From: Vibrio sp. NTOU-M3
GTDB lineage: Bacteria; Pseudomonadota; Gammaproteobacteria; Enterobacterales; Vibrionaceae
Reading direction: 5' to 3'
Assembly: GCF_040869035.1 (NCBI RefSeq)
Contig: NZ_CP162101.1
Coordinates: 1,054,001-1,118,000 of the forward strand
DNA length: 64,000 bases
Positions 54,156 to 61,267 of the stretch are shown piece by piece. Every line of letters starts with the position of its first letter. Within the stretch, counting starts at the first letter, position 1. Below the pieces are notes generated by a model. It was given only the letters and a program-made list of their open reading frames with translations. It searched no databases and was not told the DNA's origin. A program made the translations under genes and the position numbers.

Positions 54156-54428
54156 ATGAAAGATTCGACTAAAGAGTGGTTAGGCATTAAGCCTGCTGAC
54201 TTTATTATGTATGCAGGATTTATACTATTAATTCCAGTAAAGCTATTAGATTCCAACTATATAAAAATCTTACTCGTAATTGTCGGTCTTTTATTGTGTG
54301 TATTGTCTTGTAAAATTGGAATGGTTGGTAATTCAAAGCTAAGTAATTTCAATAACTGGGTAAAAAAAGTGGCGTATCCAGTCTGTAGCTTGCTATATGT
54401 GTTTTTAGCATATTTGAGCTTTACGTAG
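54156..54428 (+). CDS. Unknown three-helix membrane protein (cassette 52)
   Basis: 90 residues: short charged N terminus (MKDSTKEWLGIKPADF) then three hydrophobic helices (IMYAGFILLIPVKLL, IKILLVIVGLLLCVLSC, VAYPVCSLLYVFLAYLSF). Not recognised. ATAGGTTATGTA precedes the ATG. Confidence 0.6.
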   Translation: MKDSTKEWLGIKPADFIMYAGFILLIPVKLLDSNYIKILLVIVGLLLCVLSCKIGMVGNSKLSNFNNWVKKVAYPVCSLLYVFLAYLSFT

Positions 54429-54434
54429 CCCGAA

Positions 54435-54556
54435 ACATAACAAGGCGTTTAAGGCGGATTCACAACGCTTGGCGATTTTAGTTCAAGTCAGTTTAAGTGT
54501 TTAAGGTACAATGGTTTAAGTTTGGTGGTTAGCGTTGTTCACCACTTAACGCAGCG
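54435..54556 (+). repeat. attC of cassette 52
   Basis: Type 5 ending CACTTAACGCAGCG. AACATAAC-like core ACATAAC pairs with own TTATGT. Confidence 0.9.
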
Positions 54557-55015
54557 TTATGTTTAATTGAAATTCAAAGGCTTAAAGTTCTTAGGCTCTA
54601 GTTCTTTATCCCTTTGGCAGTTCGTCCCTAGTAGACTCAGCAAATCCGCATTGTCGTTCTAATTTCTTGAATCTCTCAGCCCGTAAAACAAGCCAATGTT
54701 CGTGGGTTGCTTCACTGTCAGGTCGTGGCGGTTGGCTTTGGGTTTAACTGGCTTAAAGTCGCTTCTAGGTTCTTAGCCAATGAGCATTTTGGCTTGGCAG
54801 TTGCCTCGGCAATTAGCCATTGTCTGCGCTTTGGTTGGAAGGATAGGGCGCTTGTTGTTTCTTGGTCGGGTTGCCTCATTGGGCAGGGAAGTGGAATTAA
54901 ACGTTTTGGGTTGGTCGCTTTTGGCGGCCAAGTTGGTTTCAGCCTTGTGGTTTGCTTCAGAAAATTAGTTAGAAATAGCAGTTCTTTATCAAGTAAATCA
55001 TGTGTTTGTGGTAAA
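54557..55015 (+). other. Cassette 53 body, gene-less family A, copy 6
   Basis: Same body as the other five family A cassettes, but joined to a type 4 attC instead of type 3. Length of the whole cassette is still 581 bases. Same hairpin (AGCCCGTAAAACAAGCC, one changed base in the loop). Confidence 0.55.
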
Positions 55016-55137
55016 ACATAACAAGCAATTTAAGAGGGATTCACAACGCTTGGCATTTTTGCTTCTACTTCAAATTTAGTGTTTATGGCACAATGTTTTA
55101 GGTTTGGTGGAGGCGTTGTTCACCCCTTAATTGGGCG
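55016..55137 (+). repeat. attC of cassette 53, swapped type
   Basis: Type 4, whereas its five sibling cassettes carry type 3. AAACATAAC pairs with own GTTATGTTT. Confidence 0.9.
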
Positions 55138-55158
55138 TTATGTTTTAAGGAAGATTAC

Positions 55159-55497
55159 ATGAAAAAATTACTTTTATTATTAGCTTTAATTAGTACTAAT
55201 GCACTTGCAGCATATACATGTTCTGGTTATGTAAAAGGTGTTTCAATCGAAGCTAAAACAGGTGATGTTATAGTCGAGCAAATAGGGCCATTGAAGTGGC
55301 CAAGAATGTGTAAGGTGGACAATGAGCATGATGGTATTAGTGCAGATGCTTGCAAAGCAGTATATTCAACTCTGTTAGCGGCGCAAACTAGCAAGAGGCA
55401 AGTGATGTTATGGTTCAATGATTCTAAAAGCTGCACAGAACAAGTGGAATGGCAGTGGATGCCGGGTTGGTACTTTGGTCCGAGTTTGCGTGATTAA
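55159..55497 (+). CDS. Small secreted protein, unknown (cassette 54)
   Basis: 112 residues. Signal peptide KKLLLLLALISTNALAA (about 1-18). Four cysteines in the mature part (YTCSGYV, RMCKVD, ADACKAV, KSCTEQ), enough for two disulfides, and an aromatic end (WQWMPGWYFGP). AAGGAAGATTAC precedes the ATG. Such secreted proteins recur in Vibrio cassettes; role unknown. Confidence 0.65.
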   Translation: MKKLLLLLALISTNALAAYTCSGYVKGVSIEAKTGDVIVEQIGPLKWPRMCKVDNEHDGISADACKAVYSTLLAAQTSKRQVMLWFNDSKSCTEQVEWQWMPGWYFGPSLRD

Positions 55498-55500
55498 TTA

Positions 55501-55623
55501 ACATAACAAAGCATTTAAGAGTGACTCACAACGCTTGGCGATCTCAGTTTAAACTTGGCTTTGGTGTTTAAGGTGCAATGGTTTGGGTTGGGTGTTTTGC
55601 GTTGTTCGCACCTTAATGCGGCG
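55501..55623 (+). repeat. attC of cassette 54
   Basis: Type 2. AACATAAC pairs with own start GTTATGTT. Confidence 0.9.
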
Positions 55624-55644
55624 TTAGCTGCACAGAGATATATT

Positions 55645-55902
55645 ATGAAGATCGAAGAACTAACTGAATATCTGTATGAAGACCTAAATGGTCAAATAAC
55701 CTCGATTGAAAAAGGGGATGTTCTCAAGATCCAATTTGAATGTGAGGACAGGGATGGCAATGATGTTATCCGTAAGTTCGTCATAAACTGCTTTGATGTT
55801 GAGGAGTCGGATATCAATGTATCCAAGTCAGAAACGATGGATTTTAGTAATGAGCATCCATTACTAATGAAGTATAACGAACCGCAAGGAGATCATCTAT
55901 AG
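55645..55902 (+). CDS. Unknown acidic protein, first gene of cassette 55
   Basis: 85 residues, acidic, MKIEELTEYLYEDLNGQITSIEKGD at the start; no membrane helix. It starts 22 bases into the cassette. Its end overlaps the ribosome site of the next gene. Not recognised. Confidence 0.6.
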   Translation: MKIEELTEYLYEDLNGQITSIEKGDVLKIQFECEDRDGNDVIRKFVINCFDVEESDINVSKSETMDFSNEHPLLMKYNEPQGDHL

Positions 55903-55922
55903 CAGCAAGCAAATATGAAGTT

Positions 55923-56213
55923 TTGGGAAGGATTTACGAGGCCCACGAATTAGTTGTTAGTGGTTGGAGGCCTTTAAGTGATCATATAAATACATCCTAT
56001 GCAGGTCAGTATATAACATTTTGTGAGGGCTCTTATGGCTTGCTAGCACGTGGTCCACAATCGTTACTCAATATCTATGCTGCTTCAATAAAAGACTTAA
56101 TCACAACGAATTATGTGTCTTCTTTCAAGCCTAAGGGCTCCTTTAAAGCTTTAGTTTTTGACCATGGTTTTGTTATATGTAAATCAGTAGAAGTAAGCGA
56201 AATGTGCAGCTAA
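55923..56213 (+). CDS. Unknown protein, second gene of cassette 55
   Basis: 96 residues if TTG 55923 is the start. However, AAGGAG at the end of the upstream gene sits seven bases before an in-frame ATA (55899) that overlaps the upstream stop, and the frame is open from there, so a rare ATA start giving 104 residues is possible. Sequence includes SGWRPLSDHINTSYAGQYITFCEGSYGLLARGPQSLLNIY. Possibly the two genes act together. Confidence 0.55.
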   Translation: MGRIYEAHELVVSGWRPLSDHINTSYAGQYITFCEGSYGLLARGPQSLLNIYAASIKDLITTNYVSSFKPKGSFKALVFDHGFVICKSVEVSEMCS

Positions 56214-56330
56214 CAAAGCATTTAAGAGTGACTCACAACGCTTGGCGATTTTAGTTTAAATTTGGTTTTAGTGTTTAAGGTGCAGTGGTTTAGGTTGGGT
56301 GTTTAGCGTTGTTCGCACCTTAATGCGGCG
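56208..56330 (+). repeat. attC of cassette 55
   Basis: Type 2. GTGCAGCTAAC pairs with own start GTTAGCTGCAC, 11 bases. Confidence 0.9.
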
Positions 56331-56348
56331 TTATGTTCTAGAGGAAAT

Positions 56349-56756
56349 ATGGGACTAAAAAGGATTAATCACTACGTTGAAGTTCTACCCAAAATGTTTG
56401 TCGGGTGGCGTATGGGTGAAGACCTCGAAACATTGTCTGAGCTGCCCAATGGTGTCTTGTGTATTAACTTACTCGATGGAACAGTTTCCCATTCGATTGC
56501 TGGTGAGCTAGAACTGTATATTTCCAATGAGCTATCAGCGTGGTTTAGAAGCGAATCTATAAAGGAAAATATCGATTTATCAAAGTTATTGAAAGCTTGT
56601 TTAACAGTTAAATTAGATACGGATAAAGTAAAAACCATTAAAAAACGTGTAGTGCTGTTTAATTTTGACTGCACAGCGCATGTGGCAACAGTGAATAAGG
56701 TTTATGAAAGTAGATTCTCGGAAGTAACTAGGTGGCATACGAGGCTACGAACATAA
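56349..56756 (+). CDS. Unknown cytosolic protein (cassette 56)
   Basis: 135 residues. MGLKRINHYVEVLPKMFVGWRMGEDLETLSELPNGVLCINLLDG at the start, then a helical ISNELSAWFRSESIKENI and a basic end. AGAGGAAATATG gives a good start. No family recognised. Confidence 0.6.
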   Translation: MGLKRINHYVEVLPKMFVGWRMGEDLETLSELPNGVLCINLLDGTVSHSIAGELELYISNELSAWFRSESIKENIDLSKLLKACLTVKLDTDKVKTIKKRVVLFNFDCTAHVATVNKVYESRFSEVTRWHTRLRT

Positions 56757-56872
56757 CAAGGCGTTTAAGGCGGATTCACAACGCTTGGCGATCTCAGTTC
56801 AAGTTAAATTTAGTGTTTAAGGTACAATGGTTTAGGCTTGGTGGTTGGCGTTGTTCACCACTTAACGCAGCG
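56751..56872 (+). repeat. attC of cassette 56
   Basis: Type 5 ending CACTTAACGCAGCG. GAACATAAC pairs with own start GTTATGTTC. Confidence 0.9.
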
Positions 56873-57334
56873 TTATGTTTAATCAAAAAAATTAGAGGGT
56901 TAATCTTAATTTCGCCCTCTCCTACTTCTTCTCCTTCGGCAACTTGAATTTCGCTCTCGCTGCGGTTGGACACTTATCCGATAGCGCTTTTTGTTCCGCG
57001 AACTTGCCTCATTCAAGCCCAAAACAACCAGCATTTCCTTCCAACTGTCCGCTTGTGTTTAACGCTATAATCATGGGCGCTTATCAAGTCATTGCCAATT
57101 AGCTTATCCAATCAGCCATTGAGGTCGGCAATTCTACTTTGTGCTGCGCTGTAGTTGGAAAACACGAGGGTATTTGCTGTAACTTCGTCGTGTTGCCTCA
57201 TTGGGAAGGGAAGTGGCATTAAACGCCTCAAGTCGGCCACACTTGTCGGTCAAGCTCAGTCATCGTGTGACGACACTCCGAAATCTCATTAAGCAGCGTA
57301 ATTCATTGCCAAATCAGTCCGCGCTTATGGTAAA
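56873..57334 (+). other. Cassette 57 body, gene-less family E
   Basis: A distant relative of family A. Shared blocks include GTCGGCAATTCTA near 57130, GTTGGAAAACACGAGGG, and TTGCCTCATTGGGAAGGGAAGTGG-like sequence near 57191-57214. The rest is diverged, which makes the retained block the part most likely to matter. No credible frame. Confidence 0.5.
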
Positions 57335-57453
57335 ACATAACAAACAATTCAAGCAGACCCTCAACGCTTGGCATTTTCAGTTTGCAGTAGTTTCAGTGGT
57401 TATAGCGCTATGCAGAAACTATCGCTGTGCGTTTCGGGCTACTTAATTGGGCG
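57335..57453 (+). repeat. attC of cassette 57
   Basis: Type 7-like (CAATTCAAGCAGACCCTC ... CTACTTAATTGGGCG). AAACATAAC pairs with own start GTTATGTTT. Confidence 0.88.
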
Positions 57454-57483
57454 TTATGTACTTTTACGGAAAATCAGAAATTT

Positions 57484-58080
57484 ATGGATGAAAATACTGA
57501 AATTTGGCGTCAGTACTACGAAAAGGCACTGTCTCGCCCGCATTCAAAACGTACTGAATTTGCTGCCAGGTTCAGTGAATCAAACCTCAAAGTAGCCACT
57601 GACTGTGGTTGTGGAACCGGCAGTGATATCGAATACCTAGAGCAACAAGGTTTTCAAGTTCATGGCTTCGATATTAATCCTGATTCAGTCGCTATTTGTA
57701 GAGACAGGTTTGGGTCAAAGTCATTAGTGGATATCGCAGAGTCATCATTTGAGTCGTTCAACTATCCAAAATCTGGTGTAGTTATCGCAAATTCTAGTTT
57801 GTTCTTCGCTGACCCAAACCAATTTGAATCGACTTGGAGCAACATTGAATCTTCAATTGAAATCGGTGGGGTATTCGCTGGTGACTTCATGGGTTTGAAA
57901 GACAGTTGGGCTAACAACTATCGCAGCCCAACAACAGCTTTATCGGAACCAGAGGTAAAGGCTTTGTTCTCAGGTTTTGAAATAGTCAGGTTCTTTGAAC
58001 GTGACGAAAAAGCGAAAACTTCATTGGGCAGAATGAAGCATTGGCATACATATTCCGTGGTCGCAGTGAAACGTACATAA
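57484..58080 (+). CDS. Class I SAM-dependent methyltransferase (cassette 58)
   Basis: 198 residues. Motif I is VATDCGCGTGSDIEYLEQQGFQVHGFDINPDSV (about 36-68), followed by the FFADPNQFESTW and GGVFAGDFMGLKDSWA motifs. It resembles tellurite-resistance or small-molecule methyltransferases (TehB-like), but the substrate cannot be read. ATG 57484 lies after AAATTT with only a weak ribosome site. Confidence 0.85.
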   Translation: MDENTEIWRQYYEKALSRPHSKRTEFAARFSESNLKVATDCGCGTGSDIEYLEQQGFQVHGFDINPDSVAICRDRFGSKSLVDIAESSFESFNYPKSGVVIANSSLFFADPNQFESTWSNIESSIEIGGVFAGDFMGLKDSWANNYRSPTTALSEPEVKALFSGFEIVRFFERDEKAKTSLGRMKHWHTYSVVAVKRT

Positions 58081-58197
58081 CAAAACGTTTAAGGCAGATT
58101 CCCAACGCTTGGCATTTTCAGTGTTTATTGTTGGGTTTAGTGTTTACGGTGGTAACGCTTAGTTTAGTGGTAGCGTTGCTCACTACTTAACGTGGCG
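58075..58197 (+). repeat. attC of cassette 58
   Basis: Type 5 variant (ACGTTTAAGGCAGATTCC ... CTTAACGTGGCG). GTACATAAC pairs with own start GTTATGTAC. Confidence 0.9.
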
Positions 58198-58206
58198 TTA
58201 TAACTC

Positions 58207-59019
58207 ATGGAGGCATGTATCAAATATTTAGATTTAAGAGAAACTGAATTGGTTGTAAAACTGGTCGATGAAATTCTTGGTGAATCATATATTCGTTGGC
58301 TAAACTCTGAAGAAATTGAAGCTTGCCACTCTGATGATCTATCTTGGCTTCCTGAGTCTTTCGATCTTCAACGTTTTACTGCTGATCTAGCCCGTGAAAC
58401 AGTTGGGCTAAAAGTATTCCATGGCTGTCGCCCTGAGTCAGTCGATATTTATTATCAAAATGGCTTTCTTTCAGAAAAATCTGATTGGCTCAAAAAAACT
58501 TTTGATAAGCTCTTTCCAGAAATTGATGCTCATATAAAACAGAAGGCTTTTGAACAGGTTTATTTACTTCGCTCTGATGAAGATGTCAAAACATACTTCA
58601 TTTGTGATACGGAGCGGTTAGCAAATGGCGGTTCAGGTCATTATTTGATCTACGGCAGTGAGTTCTTGCTTAATGCTACAAGAGTACTTGAAGAGGAGCT
58701 TAATGTGCCTCTTATTCATAAGCTTAAGATGCATGGAACACCTACGGTTTTCGAGGTTAATCTACCCTATAGCGTAATTCCAGAGAGCCAAGTTAAGGAG
58801 CTTGCGTGCCTGCTGCTTGAAATATGGGGTAAATGGCATCTGTTCCCTCAAGAGCTTTATAGTATTGAATTCGTAGTGATTACACGCGGTCATTTAAGTG
58901 CTGAACATATCTTAGGTCATTATCATCCAGAAAAGATAATGGATAGAATTCAATGGCCACCAATGTATTATTATTTCAAAACTCAAGAGGTAGTTCTTGC
59001 GCTTGGAAATGAGTTATAA
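58207..59019 (+). CDS. Unknown protein, weakly ADP-ribosyltransferase-like (cassette 59)
   Basis: 270 residues, last cassette. LKVFHGCRPESVDIYYQNGFL resembles the first strand of ADP-ribosyltransferase-fold proteins (HG.R...V..Y...G), and HYLIYGSEFLLNATRVL could hold a Y-x-S/G type motif, but a catalytic glutamate is not clear. The gene starts 10 bases into the cassette. Could be a toxin, a defence protein or neither. Confidence 0.5.
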   Translation: MEACIKYLDLRETELVVKLVDEILGESYIRWLNSEEIEACHSDDLSWLPESFDLQRFTADLARETVGLKVFHGCRPESVDIYYQNGFLSEKSDWLKKTFDKLFPEIDAHIKQKAFEQVYLLRSDEDVKTYFICDTERLANGGSGHYLIYGSEFLLNATRVLEEELNVPLIHKLKMHGTPTVFEVNLPYSVIPESQVKELACLLLEIWGKWHLFPQELYSIEFVVITRGHLSAEHILGHYHPEKIMDRIQWPPMYYYFKTQEVVLALGNEL

Positions 59020-59132
59020 CAAAGCATTTAAGAGTGACTCACAACGCTTGGCGATTTCAGTTTAAACTTGGCTTTAGTGTTTAAGGTGCTGTGGTTTAGG
59101 TTGGGTGTTTAGCGTTGTTCGCACCTTAATGC
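59014..59132 (+). repeat. attC of cassette 59, truncated at its right end
   Basis: Type 2 up to CACCTTAATGC, then unrelated sequence; the final GGCG^TTA core is lost, so it should not recombine normally. GAGTTATAAC pairs with own start GTTATAACTC. Confidence 0.85.
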
Positions 59133-59296
59133 TGGGATCTGATGAAATTACTCAGTGAACGGCAATGAACAAGGTTGAATTAAATATTCTTTACTAACAG
59201 TGGTTTAGTGTTCATTAATTTGTTTTTAGTTGTTCATTGAAGTTGGTGTTTGTACAATTATTCTGCTACATATTTGCTACACTTGAGGTTTGTGTT

Positions 59297-60475
59297 ATGG
59301 CACTTAAGCAGAAAATCACCAACACTTCTATTAAAGCATTGACCGTTGAACAGAAACGATTAAATGACACTGACATCAGCGGTTTTCATGCCCGTATTTC
59401 ACCAAAAGGCTCGATTAAGTATTACCTCTATTATCGACTTAATGGTAAACAACGTAATTATCTCATTGGTTCAGCACACTCTTTAACACCGGCTCAAGCC
59501 AGAGATTTAGCAAAGGAAAAAGCAGGGCTCGTTGCCAGTGGTGTTGATATCCAAGAGTGCCGACATGAAGCCAAAAGACTCGATATGCGCAAGAGCCTAA
59601 CTCTGGGTCGTTACCTTGAAGAGCACTACCAAGGTTATTTAGTCGCCATGAACCCCAAAAGGGCAAGGCAGTCTTATATGTGCATTGCCAATACCTTTAA
59701 ACACCTAGCGGATAAACCGTTGGATGAAATCACCGCATGGGATATCCAGCAATGGGTTGCTGAGCGGCGCAAACAGGGACGAGCACCTGCGACTATCACC
59801 TATGCTTTTAATCGTTTAAAAGCCGCATTCAACCGAGCGGTAGAGTGGGACTTTATTGACTCGCATAACCTCAATAACGTCAAACTCATCAAAGAGGATA
59901 ACACCCGTATTCGATATCTATCGAAGGAAGAAGAACAAACCCTATTGAGCTGCTTAAGTCTACGAGATAAAAGACTCAGAGATGCAAATCAGGTTGAAGG
60001 GCGGTATGTGGATTATTTTGAGCCGCTCATCATCATGGCCATCAATACGGGAATGCGTAAAGGGGAAATGTTGTCGCTTCGTTGGGAGCATATCTCAATG
60101 ACTAACCGTTCTCTCACTATCCATTCTATAAACGCCAAATCTAAAAAGACACGCACAATCCCACTGAACGACACGGTATTTGACATGTTGGAGCAGTGGC
60201 GAGCTCAAAACCTAGAGGCTGAGTATGTTTTTATGGTCAATGGTGATGTCGTTAAGAGTAGCCAATACCCATGGGAAAACCTGCTTAAAGCCGCGGATAT
60301 TCATAATTTCAGGTTTCATGACTTGCGGCATCATTTTGCCAGTAAGTTAGTTATGGCGGGTGTCGATTTGAATATTGTTCGAGAGTTGCTTGGTCATGTC
60401 GATTTAAAAATGACGTTACGATACGCACACCTTGCACCTGAGCATAAAGCCGCCGCGGTGAACTTAATTGGGTAG
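59297..60475 (+). CDS. Phage-type tyrosine recombinase/integrase
   Basis: 392 residues from ATG 59297 (TTGAGG upstream). Arm-binding N domain of the DUF4102 kind (KQKITNTSIKALTVEQKRLNDTDISGFHARI ... GSAHSLTPAQARDLA), SAM-like core-binding domain (GRYLEEHYQGYL), and catalytic domain with GMRKGEMLSLRW (Arg), HDLRHHFASKLV (His-x-x-Arg), LGHVDLKMTLRYAHL (His, Tyr). It is a different family from IntIA and would integrate the element, not cassettes. An in-frame upstream extension to 59237 lacks a ribosome site. Confidence 0.95.
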   Translation: MALKQKITNTSIKALTVEQKRLNDTDISGFHARISPKGSIKYYLYYRLNGKQRNYLIGSAHSLTPAQARDLAKEKAGLVASGVDIQECRHEAKRLDMRKSLTLGRYLEEHYQGYLVAMNPKRARQSYMCIANTFKHLADKPLDEITAWDIQQWVAERRKQGRAPATITYAFNRLKAAFNRAVEWDFIDSHNLNNVKLIKEDNTRIRYLSKEEEQTLLSCLSLRDKRLRDANQVEGRYVDYFEPLIIMAINTGMRKGEMLSLRWEHISMTNRSLTIHSINAKSKKTRTIPLNDTVFDMLEQWRAQNLEAEYVFMVNGDVVKSSQYPWENLLKAADIHNFRFHDLRHHFASKLVMAGVDLNIVRELLGHVDLKMTLRYAHLAPEHKAAAVNLIG

Positions 60476-60780
60476 TGGCTTTTAGCGCTTGCAACGCTGT
60501 CCTTACTGGCTTGAGCGCAATTTTTACTGAGCAGTGTTATACCGTTGACGTCGGTTAGTTTAACGGTTACATGACTGCTTGAGCCATGTATAAACGTGTT
60601 ATCAATCTGGCTGCGGAGCCAGTAACCAGCATTTCAGCACTCCAAACCAACAATAGTGTGATAAAGCTAAGACTTTTACGTCGGTTGGTGGTGCTTTTTA
60701 ACCTATAGGTTAAAGCCCGTTGAATCGTGTAAGAAAATTGTTTTTGATGGTTTTAAGAATGAACCATGAGGAACACAATT
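60476..60780 (+). other. Intergenic region between integrase and alpA-like gene
   Basis: 305 bases with no gene. ACGTCGGTT occurs twice (60549-60557 in TTGACGTCGGTTAG and 60669-60677 in TTACGTCGGTTGG), which may be binding sites. There is also AACCTATAGGTTA (a palindrome of 12) near 60701 and a GGCTGCGGAGCC stem. Possibly the regulatory or origin region of the element. Confidence 0.4.
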
Positions 60781-61023
60781 ATGACAGATGCTACCGTTGT
60801 GAAACGCGCATACACGGAACAAGAGACGGCAGAATACATTGGTATGAGTCGTTCTTTTTTACGTCAATCACGCATGGAAGGGCAGCGAAAGAATCGTACA
60901 TTGGCCCCGCCATTCATTAAAATTGGTCGAACCGTTCGTTATCTTAAAGAAGATTTAGATGCTTGGTTAGATAGCCATACTAAACGAGCGCATCTTTCTC
61001 AGGGAGGGTTAACGCATGGTTAA
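60781..61023 (+). CDS. AlpA-like excisionase/regulator
   Basis: 80 residues from ATG 60781, with GAGGAACAC upstream (ATG 60766 is also in frame). MerR/AlpA-type HTH: AYTEQETAEYIGMSRSFLRQSR ... APPFIKIGRTVRYLKEDLDAWLDS. AlpA-type proteins activate or direct excision of prophage-like elements. Overlaps the next gene by 8 bases. Confidence 0.88.
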   Translation: MTDATVVKRAYTEQETAEYIGMSRSFLRQSRMEGQRKNRTLAPPFIKIGRTVRYLKEDLDAWLDSHTKRAHLSQGGLTHG

Positions 61024-61267
61024 TCTAACGCCTGAGCAAAAGACGCTACTAAATTGGATGAGAACCGGACGCACCTTTCAGGTTTGTTCGGATTACTGTC
61101 CGTATTATGGTGAGGTTCAGCCTAAATCCCGCTTGCCGATTCAAATACATCGTAAAGCCATACACAAGCTCATCAAAGAGGGCTTGATTTGTTATGACAG
61201 CCAAAAACGCTTTGGTTTGCGCTGGGATGTTTTCTCCTTAACCACAAAAGGGAAGGGATTCACATGA
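61016..61267 (+). CDS. Small winged-helix-like protein of the element
   Basis: 83 residues. PEQKTLLNWMRTGRTFQVCSDYCPYYGEV ... IHRKAIHKLIKEGLICYDSQKRFGLRWDVFSLTTKGKGF has the look of a winged-helix domain, with a helix then a beta wing ending in a T.KG turn. Overlaps alpA-like by 8 bases and the replication gene by ATGA, so the three are one translation unit. Confidence 0.65.
   Translation: MVNLTPEQKTLLNWMRTGRTFQVCSDYCPYYGEVQPKSRLPIQIHRKAIHKLIKEGLICYDSQKRFGLRWDVFSLTTKGKGFT

Larger units (their letters stand above)
19511..59132 (+). mobile_element. Chromosomal integron cassette array, 59 cassettes
   Basis: All 59 cassettes point the same way, each made of a body plus an attC of about 90-124 bases. 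Sites fall into types named here by their left and right ends: type 1 (TTTAAGAGTGATTCG ... CTTAACAGGGCG), type 2 (GCATTTAAGAGTGACTC ... CTTAATGCGGCG), type 3 (CAATTCAACAGTGATTCG ... GTTAATTGGGCG), type 4 (GCAATTTAAGAGGGATTC ... CCCTTAATTGGGCG), type 5 (GCGTTTAAGGCGGATTC ... ACTTAACGCGGCG), type 6 (AAATTTAAGCAGATTCG ... CTTAATTTGGCG), type 7 (CAATTCAAGCTGATTCG ... CAACTTAATTGGGCG), type 8 (as type 2 at both ends with a type-1-like middle). Most cassettes lack a visible promoter and presumably depend on read-through or are silent. Confidence 0.97.

Noticed and set aside
21789..56213. Gene starts lying inside the preceding attC (peptides such as WRCSHLNAAL)
   Set aside because: These N termini are translations of attC sequence and recur in front of unrelated proteins; starts inside the cassette were used instead.
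20012..59132. Repeats of about 120 bases could be a CRISPR array
   Set aside because: Repeats are separated by 300-2000 bases of coding sequence, contain G^TTRRRY and RYYYAAC cores, and sit next to an integron integrase: these are attC sites.
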